Source: Lysobacterales bacterium (GTDB lineage: Bacteria > Pseudomonadota > Gammaproteobacteria > Xanthomonadales > SZUA-5). Taken from it: a stretch of DNA of 64,000 bases. The DNA is taken from NCBI GenBank assembly GCA_022844135.1, contig JALHMG010000002.1:175055-239054 (forward strand). Reading direction: 5' to 3'. The translations under genes and the position numbers were made by a program. How positions within the stretch are numbered: the first letter of the stretch is position 1; each line of letters starts with the position of its first letter. The notes under the pieces are model-generated. The model was not told where the DNA came from. It saw only the letters and a program-made list of their open reading frames with translations, and made no database searches. Positions 25,496 to 33,067 of this stretch are shown in pieces.

Positions 25496-25929
25496 TCGGC
25501 GTCCATCACAGCATGAGAAAACGGATTGCATACGGCGATGCCGAAATACGACTGGCCGTGATTCAAGTCTTCGGAGTAGATCACTTTGCAGCTCCCGCGT
25601 TCGGCCGCAGCGACGATCAGGCTATCCCACCAGGACAACTGGTAGCGCGTTTGCGCATCCAGCGCACGCAACACGAGCACGTGATCAATCGCCACCAGCG
25701 GGCTCAGCTGGTAAGGACCCAGGCACTTTCGGATCTGCTCACGCGAAAGACGAAATCGAGGCTTCGTCAACGCACTGACAAACTCCGCGAGCACCTGGGA
25801 CGATAGAACCAGGTGATTGCGGCGGATCAGATCAGCGATCAGGCTGAGCGCGATATCCCGCTTATGCGGCAGATCGGTATCGACACCGTAGACCAGGATA
25901 TTAGTGTCGACGAAGGATCGGTCGGTCAT
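25492..25929 (-). CDS. VapC-like PIN-domain ribonuclease toxin
   Basis: 145 residues from the ATG at 25929. PIN acidic residues are seen in 'SFVDTNILVYGVD' (first Asp), 'SSQVLAEFVSAL' (Glu) and 'YQLSWWDSLIVAAAERG' (third Asp), and 'SEDLNHGQSYFGIAVCNPF' ends the fold. PIN toxins cut tRNA or rRNA. It overlaps the RHH antitoxin gene by 29 nt and the glyS start by 4 nt. The module therefore sits between glyQ and glyS in the same direction, which is unusual since glyQ and glyS are normally adjacent. Confidence 0.88.
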   Translation of the reverse strand: MTDRSFVDTNILVYGVDTDLPHKRDIALSLIADLIRRNHLVLSSQVLAEFVSALTKPRFRLSREQIRKCLGPYQLSPLVAIDHVLVLRALDAQTRYQLSWWDSLIVAAAERGSCKVIYSEDLNHGQSYFGIAVCNPFSHAVMDAE

Positions 25930-26161
25930 ACAGCGCCTCGCGGTCGAATTTCTCGCCACCCGCGGGGCGCGCCATTTCGCGCATCACGCGCAAGAACTCC
26001 TGAGCCCGTTCCTCGCCCGTTCGGTCGCTTTCCCGTGCCAGATTCTCCAAGTGATCGCGGAGCATTTGCGTCACCGTGGTATTGCGCTCAACTGCAAGCT
26101 TGCGCACACGCTGCAATACGTCCTCGTCGACCGAGAGCGTCAGGTTTTTCATCGCACTCAC
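25901..26161 (-). CDS. RHH antitoxin partner of the PIN toxin
   Basis: 86 residues. 'KNLTLSVDEDVLQRVRKLAVERNTTVTQMLRDHLENLA' is a ribbon-helix-helix domain (strand, helix, turn, helix). The C-terminus ('GGEKFDREALYDRP') is a typical toxin-wrapping tail. The ATG at 26161 is used; M4 would also serve. It lies upstream of and overlaps the PIN toxin, the standard antitoxin-first order, and would repress its own promoter. Confidence 0.82.
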   Translation of the reverse strand: MSAMKNLTLSVDEDVLQRVRKLAVERNTTVTQMLRDHLENLARESDRTGEERAQEFLRVMREMARPAGGEKFDREALYDRPILRRH

Positions 26162-26192
26162 CCTTATTAAGGCTGAGTAATGATAGGACTTC

Positions 26193-26334
26193 TAGCAGAC
26201 TGTTGGGAATCAGCCTGCTGGCGCGAACCATTGATGGTTCGCACATGGGTCGAGCACAGCGCTTCATGGAGAGCGTGTCCGGACAAGCGCCGGACTCGCG
26301 CCTGGAGAAACGCACAGGAAGTGCGTTTCTCCAC
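26193..26334 (+). repeat. Five-hairpin composite repeat, copy A
   Basis: Fills the gap between glyQ and the antitoxin gene. In order it has a TAGCAG…CTGCTG stem, GCGAACCAT/ATGGTTCGC (perfect, 2-nt loop), a degraded third stem, a CCGGAC/CCGGACTC stem, and GGAGAAACGCAC/GTGCGTTTCTCC (perfect, 5-nt loop). The same five stems in the same order recur inverted at 39555-39705. This copy has lost pairing in stems 1 and 3. Confidence 0.75.
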
Positions 26335-26366
26335 AACGTGCTCGGGCAGTCGGCAAAGAAGACGGT

Positions 26367-27239
26367 CTATCCGTTTGCGCCCACCGCGCCTGCATACGCC
26401 TCCGCCACGCCCTTGGCGATGGTGCGCACGCGAAGGATGTAGCGCTGCCGCTCGGTCACCGAAATCGCGCGGCGGGCGTCGAGCAGATTGAAGCTGTGGC
26501 TGGCTTTGCAGACTTGATCGTACGCCGGCAGCGGTAAGCCCTTTTCGGTGAGCCGTTGCGCCTCGCGCTCGTGGTGATCGAATGCGTGGAACAGCCCGGC
26601 GACATCGGCTTCTTCGAAGTTGTAGCGGCTTTGCTCGACCTCATTCTGGTGAAAGACATCACCGTAGGTCACGGTACCCGCGGGGCCGGTGGTCCATACC
26701 AGATCGTAGACGTTCTCCACGTTCTGCAAATACATCGCCAGACGTTCCAGGCCATATGTGATCTCGCCGGTCACCGGCTTGCATTCGATGCCACCGGCCT
26801 GCTGGAAGTACGTGAACTGCGTGACCTCCATGCCGTTCAACCACACCTCCCAACCGAGGCCCCAGGCGCCGAGCGTCGGCGATTCCCAGTTGTCCTCCAC
26901 GAGCCGAAGATCGTGCGTGAGCGGATCGATGCCGAGTGCCTTGAGCGATCCGAAATACAGGTCGAGGATGTTCTGCGGACTGGGCTTGAGCACCACCTGG
27001 TACTGATAGTAGTGCTGCAGACGATTGGGGTTCTCGCCATAACGGCCATCGGTGGGACGGCGCGAAGGCTGCACGTACGCGGCGTTCCACGGTTTCGGGC
27101 CAAGACAGCGCAAAAACGTTGCCGGATGAAACGTGCCGGCGCCCACTTCGGTATCGAGCGGCTGGATCAGCACGCAGCCCTGATCGGCCCAATAGTGGTT
27201 GAGGCGCTGGATGATGTCTTGAAACGTTGGGGCGGTCAT
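26367..27239 (-). CDS. glyQ: Glycyl-tRNA synthetase alpha subunit
   Basis: 290 residues from the ATG at 27239; the frame upstream to 27437 is unlikely to be coding. Class II synthetase signatures are near-invariant: '[20 protein letters not shown]', '[14 protein letters not shown]', '[32 protein letters not shown]', '[29 protein letters not shown]' and '[12 protein letters not shown]'. It catalyses glycine activation with GlyS. It is the first gene of an operon glyQ-(antitoxin-toxin)-glyS-DUF4390-ntrY, interrupted by a composite hairpin repeat. Confidence 0.97.
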   Translation of the reverse strand: MTAPTFQDIIQRLNHYWADQGCVLIQPLDTEVGAGTFHPATFLRCLGPKPWNAAYVQPSRRPTDGRYGENPNRLQHYYQYQVVLKPSPQNILDLYFGSLKALGIDPLTHDLRLVEDNWESPTLGAWGLGWEVWLNGMEVTQFTYFQQAGGIECKPVTGEITYGLERLAMYLQNVENVYDLVWTTGPAGTVTYGDVFHQNEVEQSRYNFEEADVAGLFHAFDHHEREAQRLTEKGLPLPAYDQVCKASHSFNLLDARRAISVTERQRYILRVRTIAKGVAEAYAGAVGANG

Positions 27240-27406
27240 GCGGAAGGCTGCGGAAAAGACGATGCGGCATTCTCGCACGAGGTCGGGCCATGGGTCGCGA
27301 CCTGCCCTTGGAACGCTACCAGCGCGACGAAACCGCAAGATGCCGAGTGCAACTCGGCGTTCCGAGTAAGTGGTCGAAGTTGCCGCGCCGACGTCGCTTT
27401 CGATGG

Positions 27407-28285
27407 TTAAGCCGAACCGGCAATCCGCGCGGCCCACTCACCAACGCTCTTCAACACCGCCTCATCTTCTGGCCGAATGTTGTCGTTGCCGGCGCTGGCC
27501 TCGAAATACGTGGCGATGGTCAGCACGCGACCGGCGCGCCAGACAACCGCGATGTCGTTGATCTTGTCGTTCATGCCGTCGCTGAGGGCAGTGCCGGTTT
27601 TGTCGCCAACGATCCAGTCTCGGGGCAGGCCCGCACGCAGGCGACGCGCGCCGGTGGTGGTATCGATCATCCAGCCTCGCAAGATCGCTTGCGCTTTGGC
27701 CGACAAACCGTCCGCACTGAACAGACGCGCCAGCAATCCGGCCATCGCACGCGGCGTGGTGGTGTCGCGGACCTCGCCCGCAGGCACGAGATTCATTTCC
27801 GGCTCGTAGCGGTCGATGCGCGTTTCGGTGTCGCCGAATTGGGCGCAAAAGGCGGTGAGCGCCGCCGGCCCGCCCAGCTCGCGCAGCAGCAAGTTGGCGG
27901 CCAGATTGTCGCTGGTTTTTTGCGCCGCCTCGGCCAGGGCATCGACGCGCATCGTGCCGCCGATGTGCGCTTGCGTGCTCGGCATGTGCGGCACGCGGTC
28001 GTTGTCGCTGATCTTCAGTTCGCGATCGAGCGCCAGACGACCTCGATCGGCCTCATGCAGGACCATTGCTGCCAGCACGAGTTTGAACGTCGAGCACAAG
28101 CCAAAACGTTCATCGCTGCGATGGCCGAGCGAGGTCTCGCCATCGAACAGATACACGCCCAGTCGCCCGCCCGAGCGCCGCTCGATGGCGGCCAGCGCCT
28201 CGGCGCCACGCGCGTTGGCCTTGGCAGCGATCAGCAGCGGCAGCGCGAGCGCGGCGGTCAAACATTGGCGACGGGTGAAATTCAT
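27407..28285 (-). CDS. Class A beta-lactamase
   Basis: 292 residues with a twin-arginine-like leader ([16 protein letters not shown]…AKANA). Active-site elements are all present: S65-T-F-K (Ambler Ser70-x-x-Lys73), S127-D-N (130-132), E163-P-E-M-N (Glu166 to Asn170 of the omega loop) and K231-T-G-T (234-237). A cysteine precedes the catalytic serine, as in L2 of Stenotrophomonas and in carbapenemases, but the matching Cys238 is not there, so the KPC/SME-type disulfide is absent. It hydrolyses beta-lactams in the periplasm; the spectrum cannot be read from sequence. No ampR-like regulator is adjacent. Confidence 0.93.
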   Translation of the reverse strand: MNFTRRQCLTAALALPLLIAAKANARGAEALAAIERRSGGRLGVYLFDGETSLGHRSDERFGLCSTFKLVLAAMVLHEADRGRLALDRELKISDNDRVPHMPSTQAHIGGTMRVDALAEAAQKTSDNLAANLLLRELGGPAALTAFCAQFGDTETRIDRYEPEMNLVPAGEVRDTTTPRAMAGLLARLFSADGLSAKAQAILRGWMIDTTTGARRLRAGLPRDWIVGDKTGTALSDGMNDKINDIAVVWRAGRVLTIATYFEASAGNDNIRPEDEAVLKSVGEWAARIAGSA

Positions 28286-28391
28286 GGGCGCGATCCAGGA
28301 GAACGATCGCGAACGCTAAGGCCGCGCATCGCGTTCCATCGGGCCAAAGTCGGGCGCGCGGCGGGCAGATGTGGTGTGCGTAGCAAAACCA

Positions 28392-28453
28392 TTTGCTCCA
28401 GGTACGCGGACCCATGGTCCGCAGCTTTGCTTTTGCTCCAGGTACGCGGACCC
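28392..28453. repeat. Two direct repeats with a 40-bp period
   Basis: A 22-bp sequence with core CCAGGTACGCGGACCC starts at 28392 and again at 28432. The first copy continues as GCGGACC-AT-GGTCCGC, a perfect 7-bp hairpin. They lie in the 277-bp gap between the beta-lactamase and the kinase genes, where nothing else is seen. Confidence 0.55.
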
Positions 28454-28562
28454 GCGTTTTCTCGAGCGACACGGCCAGGTTTCTCTTGCGGGACTCACCG
28501 AACCGTTGGTGGCTCGGAAACGGGCGAGCGCGATCGAGTGACCAGATGAATCAAGCGCAAGC

Positions 28563-31247
28563 TCACGGGCGCGCAGCGGGCTCGCCAAGAACCTCACGCA
28601 GCGCCGCGCGCAGCGGGCTGGTTGGCGCCAGCGTCGGTTCGGCAACGCCGCGCGCGCGCGCGATCAGCGCCCGGCCGCTCTCATCGCCGCTTTGCACCAA
28701 CGCAACACCCAGCGTCAACTCGGCCACGGCGTGATTAACGCTGCTCGTATCGCTGTTGGCATCGCGCACCGTGCGCGCAATGTCCGCCGCTTGCGCCGAT
28801 TCGCCCAGCGCCAGCAATAGCTGCGCGAGGCGCAGCTCATACATTTGCCGCATCGCCGGTTGATCGCCCAGGTGCTCGATCAGCGTCGAAAACGCGACGC
28901 GGCTCTGCGCTCCATTCTCAGCGCCTGGGTCGGCGAGAAAACGCGTGAACGCCAGATTGGTCTTGGCCAGGAGCGTGTCCAGATGGTCCGCACCGAGCGC
29001 CGTATCGCGTGCTTTCACGGCACGCTCCAGCAGCTTCAGTGCCTCGTCGAAACGCCCGAGCTTGCCCAGGAACACGCCGTAGTTGTGCTCGGCGCGCACC
29101 AGCACCAGGGTATCGTCGCCCGCGTACTTGCGGCGCAGCGCAATCGACTCCCGATACAGCTCAGCCGCGGCATCGAAGCGCCCGGCCTGCTCCAGCAGGA
29201 TCGCCAGATTGTTGCTGGTCTGCGCCAGCGATCGGCCATCGAATGTGGCCTCGTTGCGCAGGATCGCGAGCGCCTGGCGATAGTAGCGCTCGGCATTCGG
29301 CACATCGCCAAGGTCGTGATAGACGTTCGCGATTTCGTTGGCGCTGAGGGCAACATCGGGATGCATCGGCCCCAGCAGGCGCATGCGCCGCGCCAGAATG
29401 TCTTCATGCTGCGCCAGGGATGCCTGCACCTCGCCCGCCTCCCGCAGGGCGCGCCCGTGCTGCATCAACGCATGAATCGTGCGCGAGTGATTTTCGCCCG
29501 ACTCGCGCTTGCGAATATCGATGGAGATTTGCAGCAGCGGCAGGGCGCCGCGCGGATCGCCCGCGGCGATCATCTGCTCGCCGCGATTGGACAGCGCATC
29601 CGCGTAGTCGATGGAATCGGTTTCGCCGATCGCCCGGAATTGCGCCAGCGCGGCATCCGCCTCGCGCACCGCAGCTGCCGAGTCGCCGCGCTGCTCGTAC
29701 AAATTGGAGCGCGCCAGGCTGAGCAGCGCGCGCTCGCGCGGCGGCAGCGTGTGGCGCTCGATCAGCTCGCCCATCTCCACCAGCAGCGCATCGGCACCGG
29801 CCAGGTCTCCGGCCGCATTGCGGCGCATCATCACATGGCGCATTTGCGACAGCTGCGCCGATAGCTGCGGCGGTTGGAGTTGCCGATAGGCATCGAGCGC
29901 TTTCTGGCCCAAAGTCAGGGCTTGCGCGTTCATTCCCAGATTGTCGTGGATACGCCCGAGCGCGCGATACAACTGCGCCTGCGCGGCGAGGTCCGTGCTC
30001 GCCAGGGCATCGACGCTGCGCACGCTGGTGTCGAGCACATCGCGCGCGGTGATCTCGCGGCCCTCGCTGGTATCCGGATCGGCCTGCTCGAAGACATTCA
30101 CCAGAAACTCGACCACCTGCTGCGAGCTGCGCTCGGCGGCCAAAGCGCGATCGCGCTCGGCGGCCAGCCGCGCCGCGCCGTACAAGGACAATCCGAGCAG
30201 CAGCGCGCCGGCAATCAGCGAAGCGGCCGCCAAGGTGACCCCGACGCGATGGCGCCGCGCAAACTTCAGTGCGCGCTCGCTGGCGGTCTCGCTGGCATGC
30301 ACCAACGGTTGCCCGGTGAGATGCGCGGCCAGATCGTCGGCCACCGCTGCGACCGAGTGGTAGCGCTGCGCAGGCTCGGCCTGCAACATTTTCTCAACGA
30401 TGCGCCGCAAGCCCGGCCGCAAGGCACTCGACACGCCGCGCTCACGCCCCTGGCGCGTGGGCCGATTTCCAGCGAGCACCTCATGGAACACGATGCCAAG
30501 CGCGTAGATATCGCTCGCGGTGGTCACCGGCTCGCCCGCAAGCTGCTCGGGGCTCGCGTAGTCCGGCGTATACAAGCGGCTCTGCGTGGCCTGTGGGCCG
30601 GTGTCGTCCAGCAGCTTGGCGATACCGAAATCCAGAAGCTTGGGCACGCCGCTCGCCGTCACCAGAATATTGCTCGGCTTCAAATCGCGATGCACCACCA
30701 GATTGCGGTGCGCGAAGGCCACCGCATCGAGCACGCCCTGCAGCAAATCGATGCGTTCGCGCTCGCTGCGGCCCGCGCAGTACTCGTCCAACGTCTGGCC
30801 GTCGACATACTCCATCGCCAGAAACGGCGTGCCGTCGTCGGCCGCACCGGCCTCAATCAGCGTGGCGATGTTCGGATGATTGAGGCTGGCGAGAATGCGC
30901 CGCTCGATGAAGAAATGGTTCAACGCGCGCGGCGACAGCAAGGCATCGCCGAGCACTTTCAGCGCCACGCGCTGCACCGTGCCGGCCATCGGCCGTTCGG
31001 CCAGATAGACGACGCCCATTCCGCCGCGTCCGAGCACGCTGCGGATCTGATACTCGCCGATACGCTTGGGCACCTCGCCGCTGATCGCAGCGCCGATGGC
31101 GTGCTCGGCTTGCGTCGCGCCGCCGCTCACGCGCTGCAGCTCTTCAGCCAGCGTCGGGTCCTCCTGCGCGAGCAGCGCCAACGCTTCGGCGCGCTCGCTG
31201 GGCGAGCGGTCCTTGAGCTTGGTGAGCCAGGATTCGAGGCGGGTCAT
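28563..31247 (-). CDS. Membrane Ser/Thr protein kinase with TPR-like C-terminus
   Basis: 894 residues. A helical N-terminal extension (1-60) is followed by a Hanks-type kinase: Gly loop 'LGRGGMGVVYLAE', 'VALKVL' lysine, 'LVVHRDLKPSNILV', 'LLDFGIAK' and 'YASPEQ'. A single membrane helix ('VGVTLAAASLIAGALLLGLSLYG', about residue 330-352) leads to a coiled segment and at least eight TPR-like helical pairs ('ALYRALGRIHDNLGMNAQALTLGQKAL', 'ALSANEIANVYHDLGDVPNAERYYRQAL'). Such PknB-TPR proteins sense or bind protein partners outside or at the membrane. It is divergent from a NarL-type response regulator (67 bp apart), a recurring pairing. Confidence 0.92.
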   Translation of the reverse strand: MTRLESWLTKLKDRSPSERAEALALLAQEDPTLAEELQRVSGGATQAEHAIGAAISGEVPKRIGEYQIRSVLGRGGMGVVYLAERPMAGTVQRVALKVLGDALLSPRALNHFFIERRILASLNHPNIATLIEAGAADDGTPFLAMEYVDGQTLDEYCAGRSERERIDLLQGVLDAVAFAHRNLVVHRDLKPSNILVTASGVPKLLDFGIAKLLDDTGPQATQSRLYTPDYASPEQLAGEPVTTASDIYALGIVFHEVLAGNRPTRQGRERGVSSALRPGLRRIVEKMLQAEPAQRYHSVAAVADDLAAHLTGQPLVHASETASERALKFARRHRVGVTLAAASLIAGALLLGLSLYGAARLAAERDRALAAERSSQQVVEFLVNVFEQADPDTSEGREITARDVLDTSVRSVDALASTDLAAQAQLYRALGRIHDNLGMNAQALTLGQKALDAYRQLQPPQLSAQLSQMRHVMMRRNAAGDLAGADALLVEMGELIERHTLPPRERALLSLARSNLYEQRGDSAAAVREADAALAQFRAIGETDSIDYADALSNRGEQMIAAGDPRGALPLLQISIDIRKRESGENHSRTIHALMQHGRALREAGEVQASLAQHEDILARRMRLLGPMHPDVALSANEIANVYHDLGDVPNAERYYRQALAILRNEATFDGRSLAQTSNNLAILLEQAGRFDAAAELYRESIALRRKYAGDDTLVLVRAEHNYGVFLGKLGRFDEALKLLERAVKARDTALGADHLDTLLAKTNLAFTRFLADPGAENGAQSRVAFSTLIEHLGDQPAMRQMYELRLAQLLLALGESAQAADIARTVRDANSDTSSVNHAVAELTLGVALVQSGDESGRALIARARGVAEPTLAPTSPLRAALREVLGEPAARP

Positions 31248-31314
31248 GCGGCTATTGTAGGTGGGCGCCGCAAGAATGTTGTGGCCGGCGCCGCTGGCGC
31301 GCTACATTGCCGCC

Positions 31315-31944
31315 ATGACGCACATCCTCATCGCCGACGACCATCCGCTGTTCCGCCAGGCCCTGGCGAGCGCCGTGCGCGCGGCGATAGACGCTGACGT
31401 GGTCGAGGTCGCTTCGCTCGACGCCGTGCATCAGCAGCTCAGCGCCCAGCCGGACACCGATTTGCTGCTGCTCGATCTGCATATGCCCGGCAGCCACGGT
31501 CTGGCCGGCTTAGCCTCGGTGCGCGCGCGCCATCCGCAAGTTGCGGTGGCGATGGTCTCTGGCAACGACGATCCGCAGGTCATGCGCAAGGCGCTCGCCG
31601 CCGGTGCGCAGGCGTTCATTCCCAAAAGCGCGCCGCCCGAGCAGCTCGCCGACGCGCTGCGTGCGGTGTTCGCCTGCGAGGTCTGGCTGCCGCCGGGCGT
31701 GCAGCTGAGCGGCAGCGATCCGGCCATCGACAAACTCGGCACGCTCACGCCGCAGCAATTCCGCGTACTGGAGCTGGTCGCGAGCGGCAAACTCAACAAG
31801 CAGATCGCCGATACGCTGGGCATCCAGGAGCGCACCGTGAAGGCGCACCTGCAGGCGATCTTCGACAAACTCGGCGTGCGCAATCGCACCCAGGCCGGCG
31901 TGGCGCTACGCGAGCTGGCGCTCGCCGATCCGTCGCGCGGTTGA
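31315..31944 (+). CDS. NarL/LuxR-type response regulator
   Basis: 209 residues from the ATG at 31315. The receiver domain has 'ILIADDHPLFRQAL', phospho-acceptor D54 in 'LLLLDLHMPG' and the switch lysine in 'AFIPKSAPP'. A LuxR helix-turn-helix at the C-terminus reads 'LTPQQFRVLELVASGKLNKQIADTLGIQERTVKAHLQAIFDKLGV'. No cognate histidine kinase is adjacent; the divergent Ser/Thr kinase could share control. Target genes are unknown. Confidence 0.92.
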   Translation: MTHILIADDHPLFRQALASAVRAAIDADVVEVASLDAVHQQLSAQPDTDLLLLDLHMPGSHGLAGLASVRARHPQVAVAMVSGNDDPQVMRKALAAGAQAFIPKSAPPEQLADALRAVFACEVWLPPGVQLSGSDPAIDKLGTLTPQQFRVLELVASGKLNKQIADTLGIQERTVKAHLQAIFDKLGVRNRTQAGVALRELALADPSRG

Positions 31945-32058
31945 AGCGGGCTTGGCGCATCGCATACGTGGTGGTTGATGAAATGGACGCCTCTCCCAAA
32001 AGGCTTCGATTGGGGTTGCAACAAACCGAATCGCAGCAAAACAGACCCACCTTGCACA

Positions 32059-32094
32059 ACAACCATGTTGTAAAACATAATTGTTGTACAACAA
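32059..32094. promoter_or_regulatory. A/T-rich palindromes upstream of the ATPase gene
   Basis: Two inverted repeats lie 9 bp apart: ACAAC-CAT-GTTGT (32059-32071) and the perfect 14-mer TTGTTGTACAACAA (32081-32094). They are in an A/T-rich patch directly before the ATPase start (32114). They look like an operator pair; the half-site TTGT/ACAA is shared. Which protein binds is unknown. Confidence 0.45.
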
Positions 32095-32113
32095 GCGCGT
32101 TGGATAGAGTTGT

Positions 32114-33067
32114 ATGGCAGAGTTCTTTTTCGGTCGCGAGTGGGAATTGGCTGAACTCAGGCGCTTGATCGACGAGCGCAAGGACATACTTCTGACTGGC
32201 CCGCGACGTATTGGCAAGACCACGCTTGCTCAGCACCTGCTCGCCGATTTGTCTGCAGCCAAGTGGCAGACGGCGTTGATCGATATCGGAAGCTGCGAAG
32301 ACGAGACACGTGTTGTTGAGCGCCTCGAAAGCGAAACGCAGCAAATGCGCCAACGCATTTTCGAGTTTCTCAAGCGCGCCCGAGTCGACATCGCTGGATA
32401 CGACTTTGAATTGAAAGTCTCCGATTGCAGTTGGCAAGAGCGCGGATTGGACCGTTTTCGGCAGTTGGCAGAAGCGCCAAATGGCGATCGATGAAGCCAG
32501 CGTGTTTCTGAGTCGGCTGCTGAAGAAAGTACCTGAGCGCGGCGAGCGCTGGCTGCACACGCTGCGAAGCTGGCAACAGCAAGCGCCCGGACTCAGGATT
32601 CTACTAACCGGTTCCATTGGTCTTGGCACGCTCGCCACACGCTGAGCGAACGGGCTCGCGAGCATATGCTGCAACGCGTTCGCTGTCACATCCCGTGGTA
32701 CCACGATCAGTTGTTTGAATCGATCCTGCAGGCTAAGCGCGGCTCGTCTATCGAAACGCCCGATGATGTCGATCGCGGAATCGAACGCCTGCTCAGAGTC
32801 AACGGCAGTTTCCTGCAGCACGCCTACGATAGGCTCTCAGATCACGGTGCAGCCGATGCGCAAGGCATGAAATCGCTGTTGCTCAAGATCGCCAAGACCG
32901 AGACTGGCTCGCTGCGCCGAACGCTGGGTTCGGTGAGGGACGCCGTGATCGATCATCAGTTGGATGTACTGTGCGATGAAGGATACTTGACTCCGATCGT
33001 CGGCGATGGCGGCTTGCGCTACGCGTTCCTGTCACCGCTCGTTCGCCTTTGGTGGTGCCGCCAGTGA
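32114..33067 (+). pseudogene. Broken AAA ATPase gene (ATPase domain-2 type)
   Basis: The first frame (32114-32494) encodes 'FFFGREWELAELRRLIDERKDILLTGPRRIGKTT', a Walker A-containing ATPase start. It stops, and the Walker B region ('MAIDEASVFLSRLLKKVPER … RILLTGSIGL') continues in another frame up to a stop at 32643-32645. After that a third piece ('RVRCHIPWYHDQLFESILQ … SPLVRLWW') from about 32666 matches the C-terminal winged-helix end of such ATPases, but the expected linker of some 50 residues is missing. So there is at least one frameshift, one stop and probably an internal deletion. The last codons overlap the GTG of the next gene (GTGA). Assembly error is possible for the frameshift but not for the missing segment. 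Confidence 0.7.
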
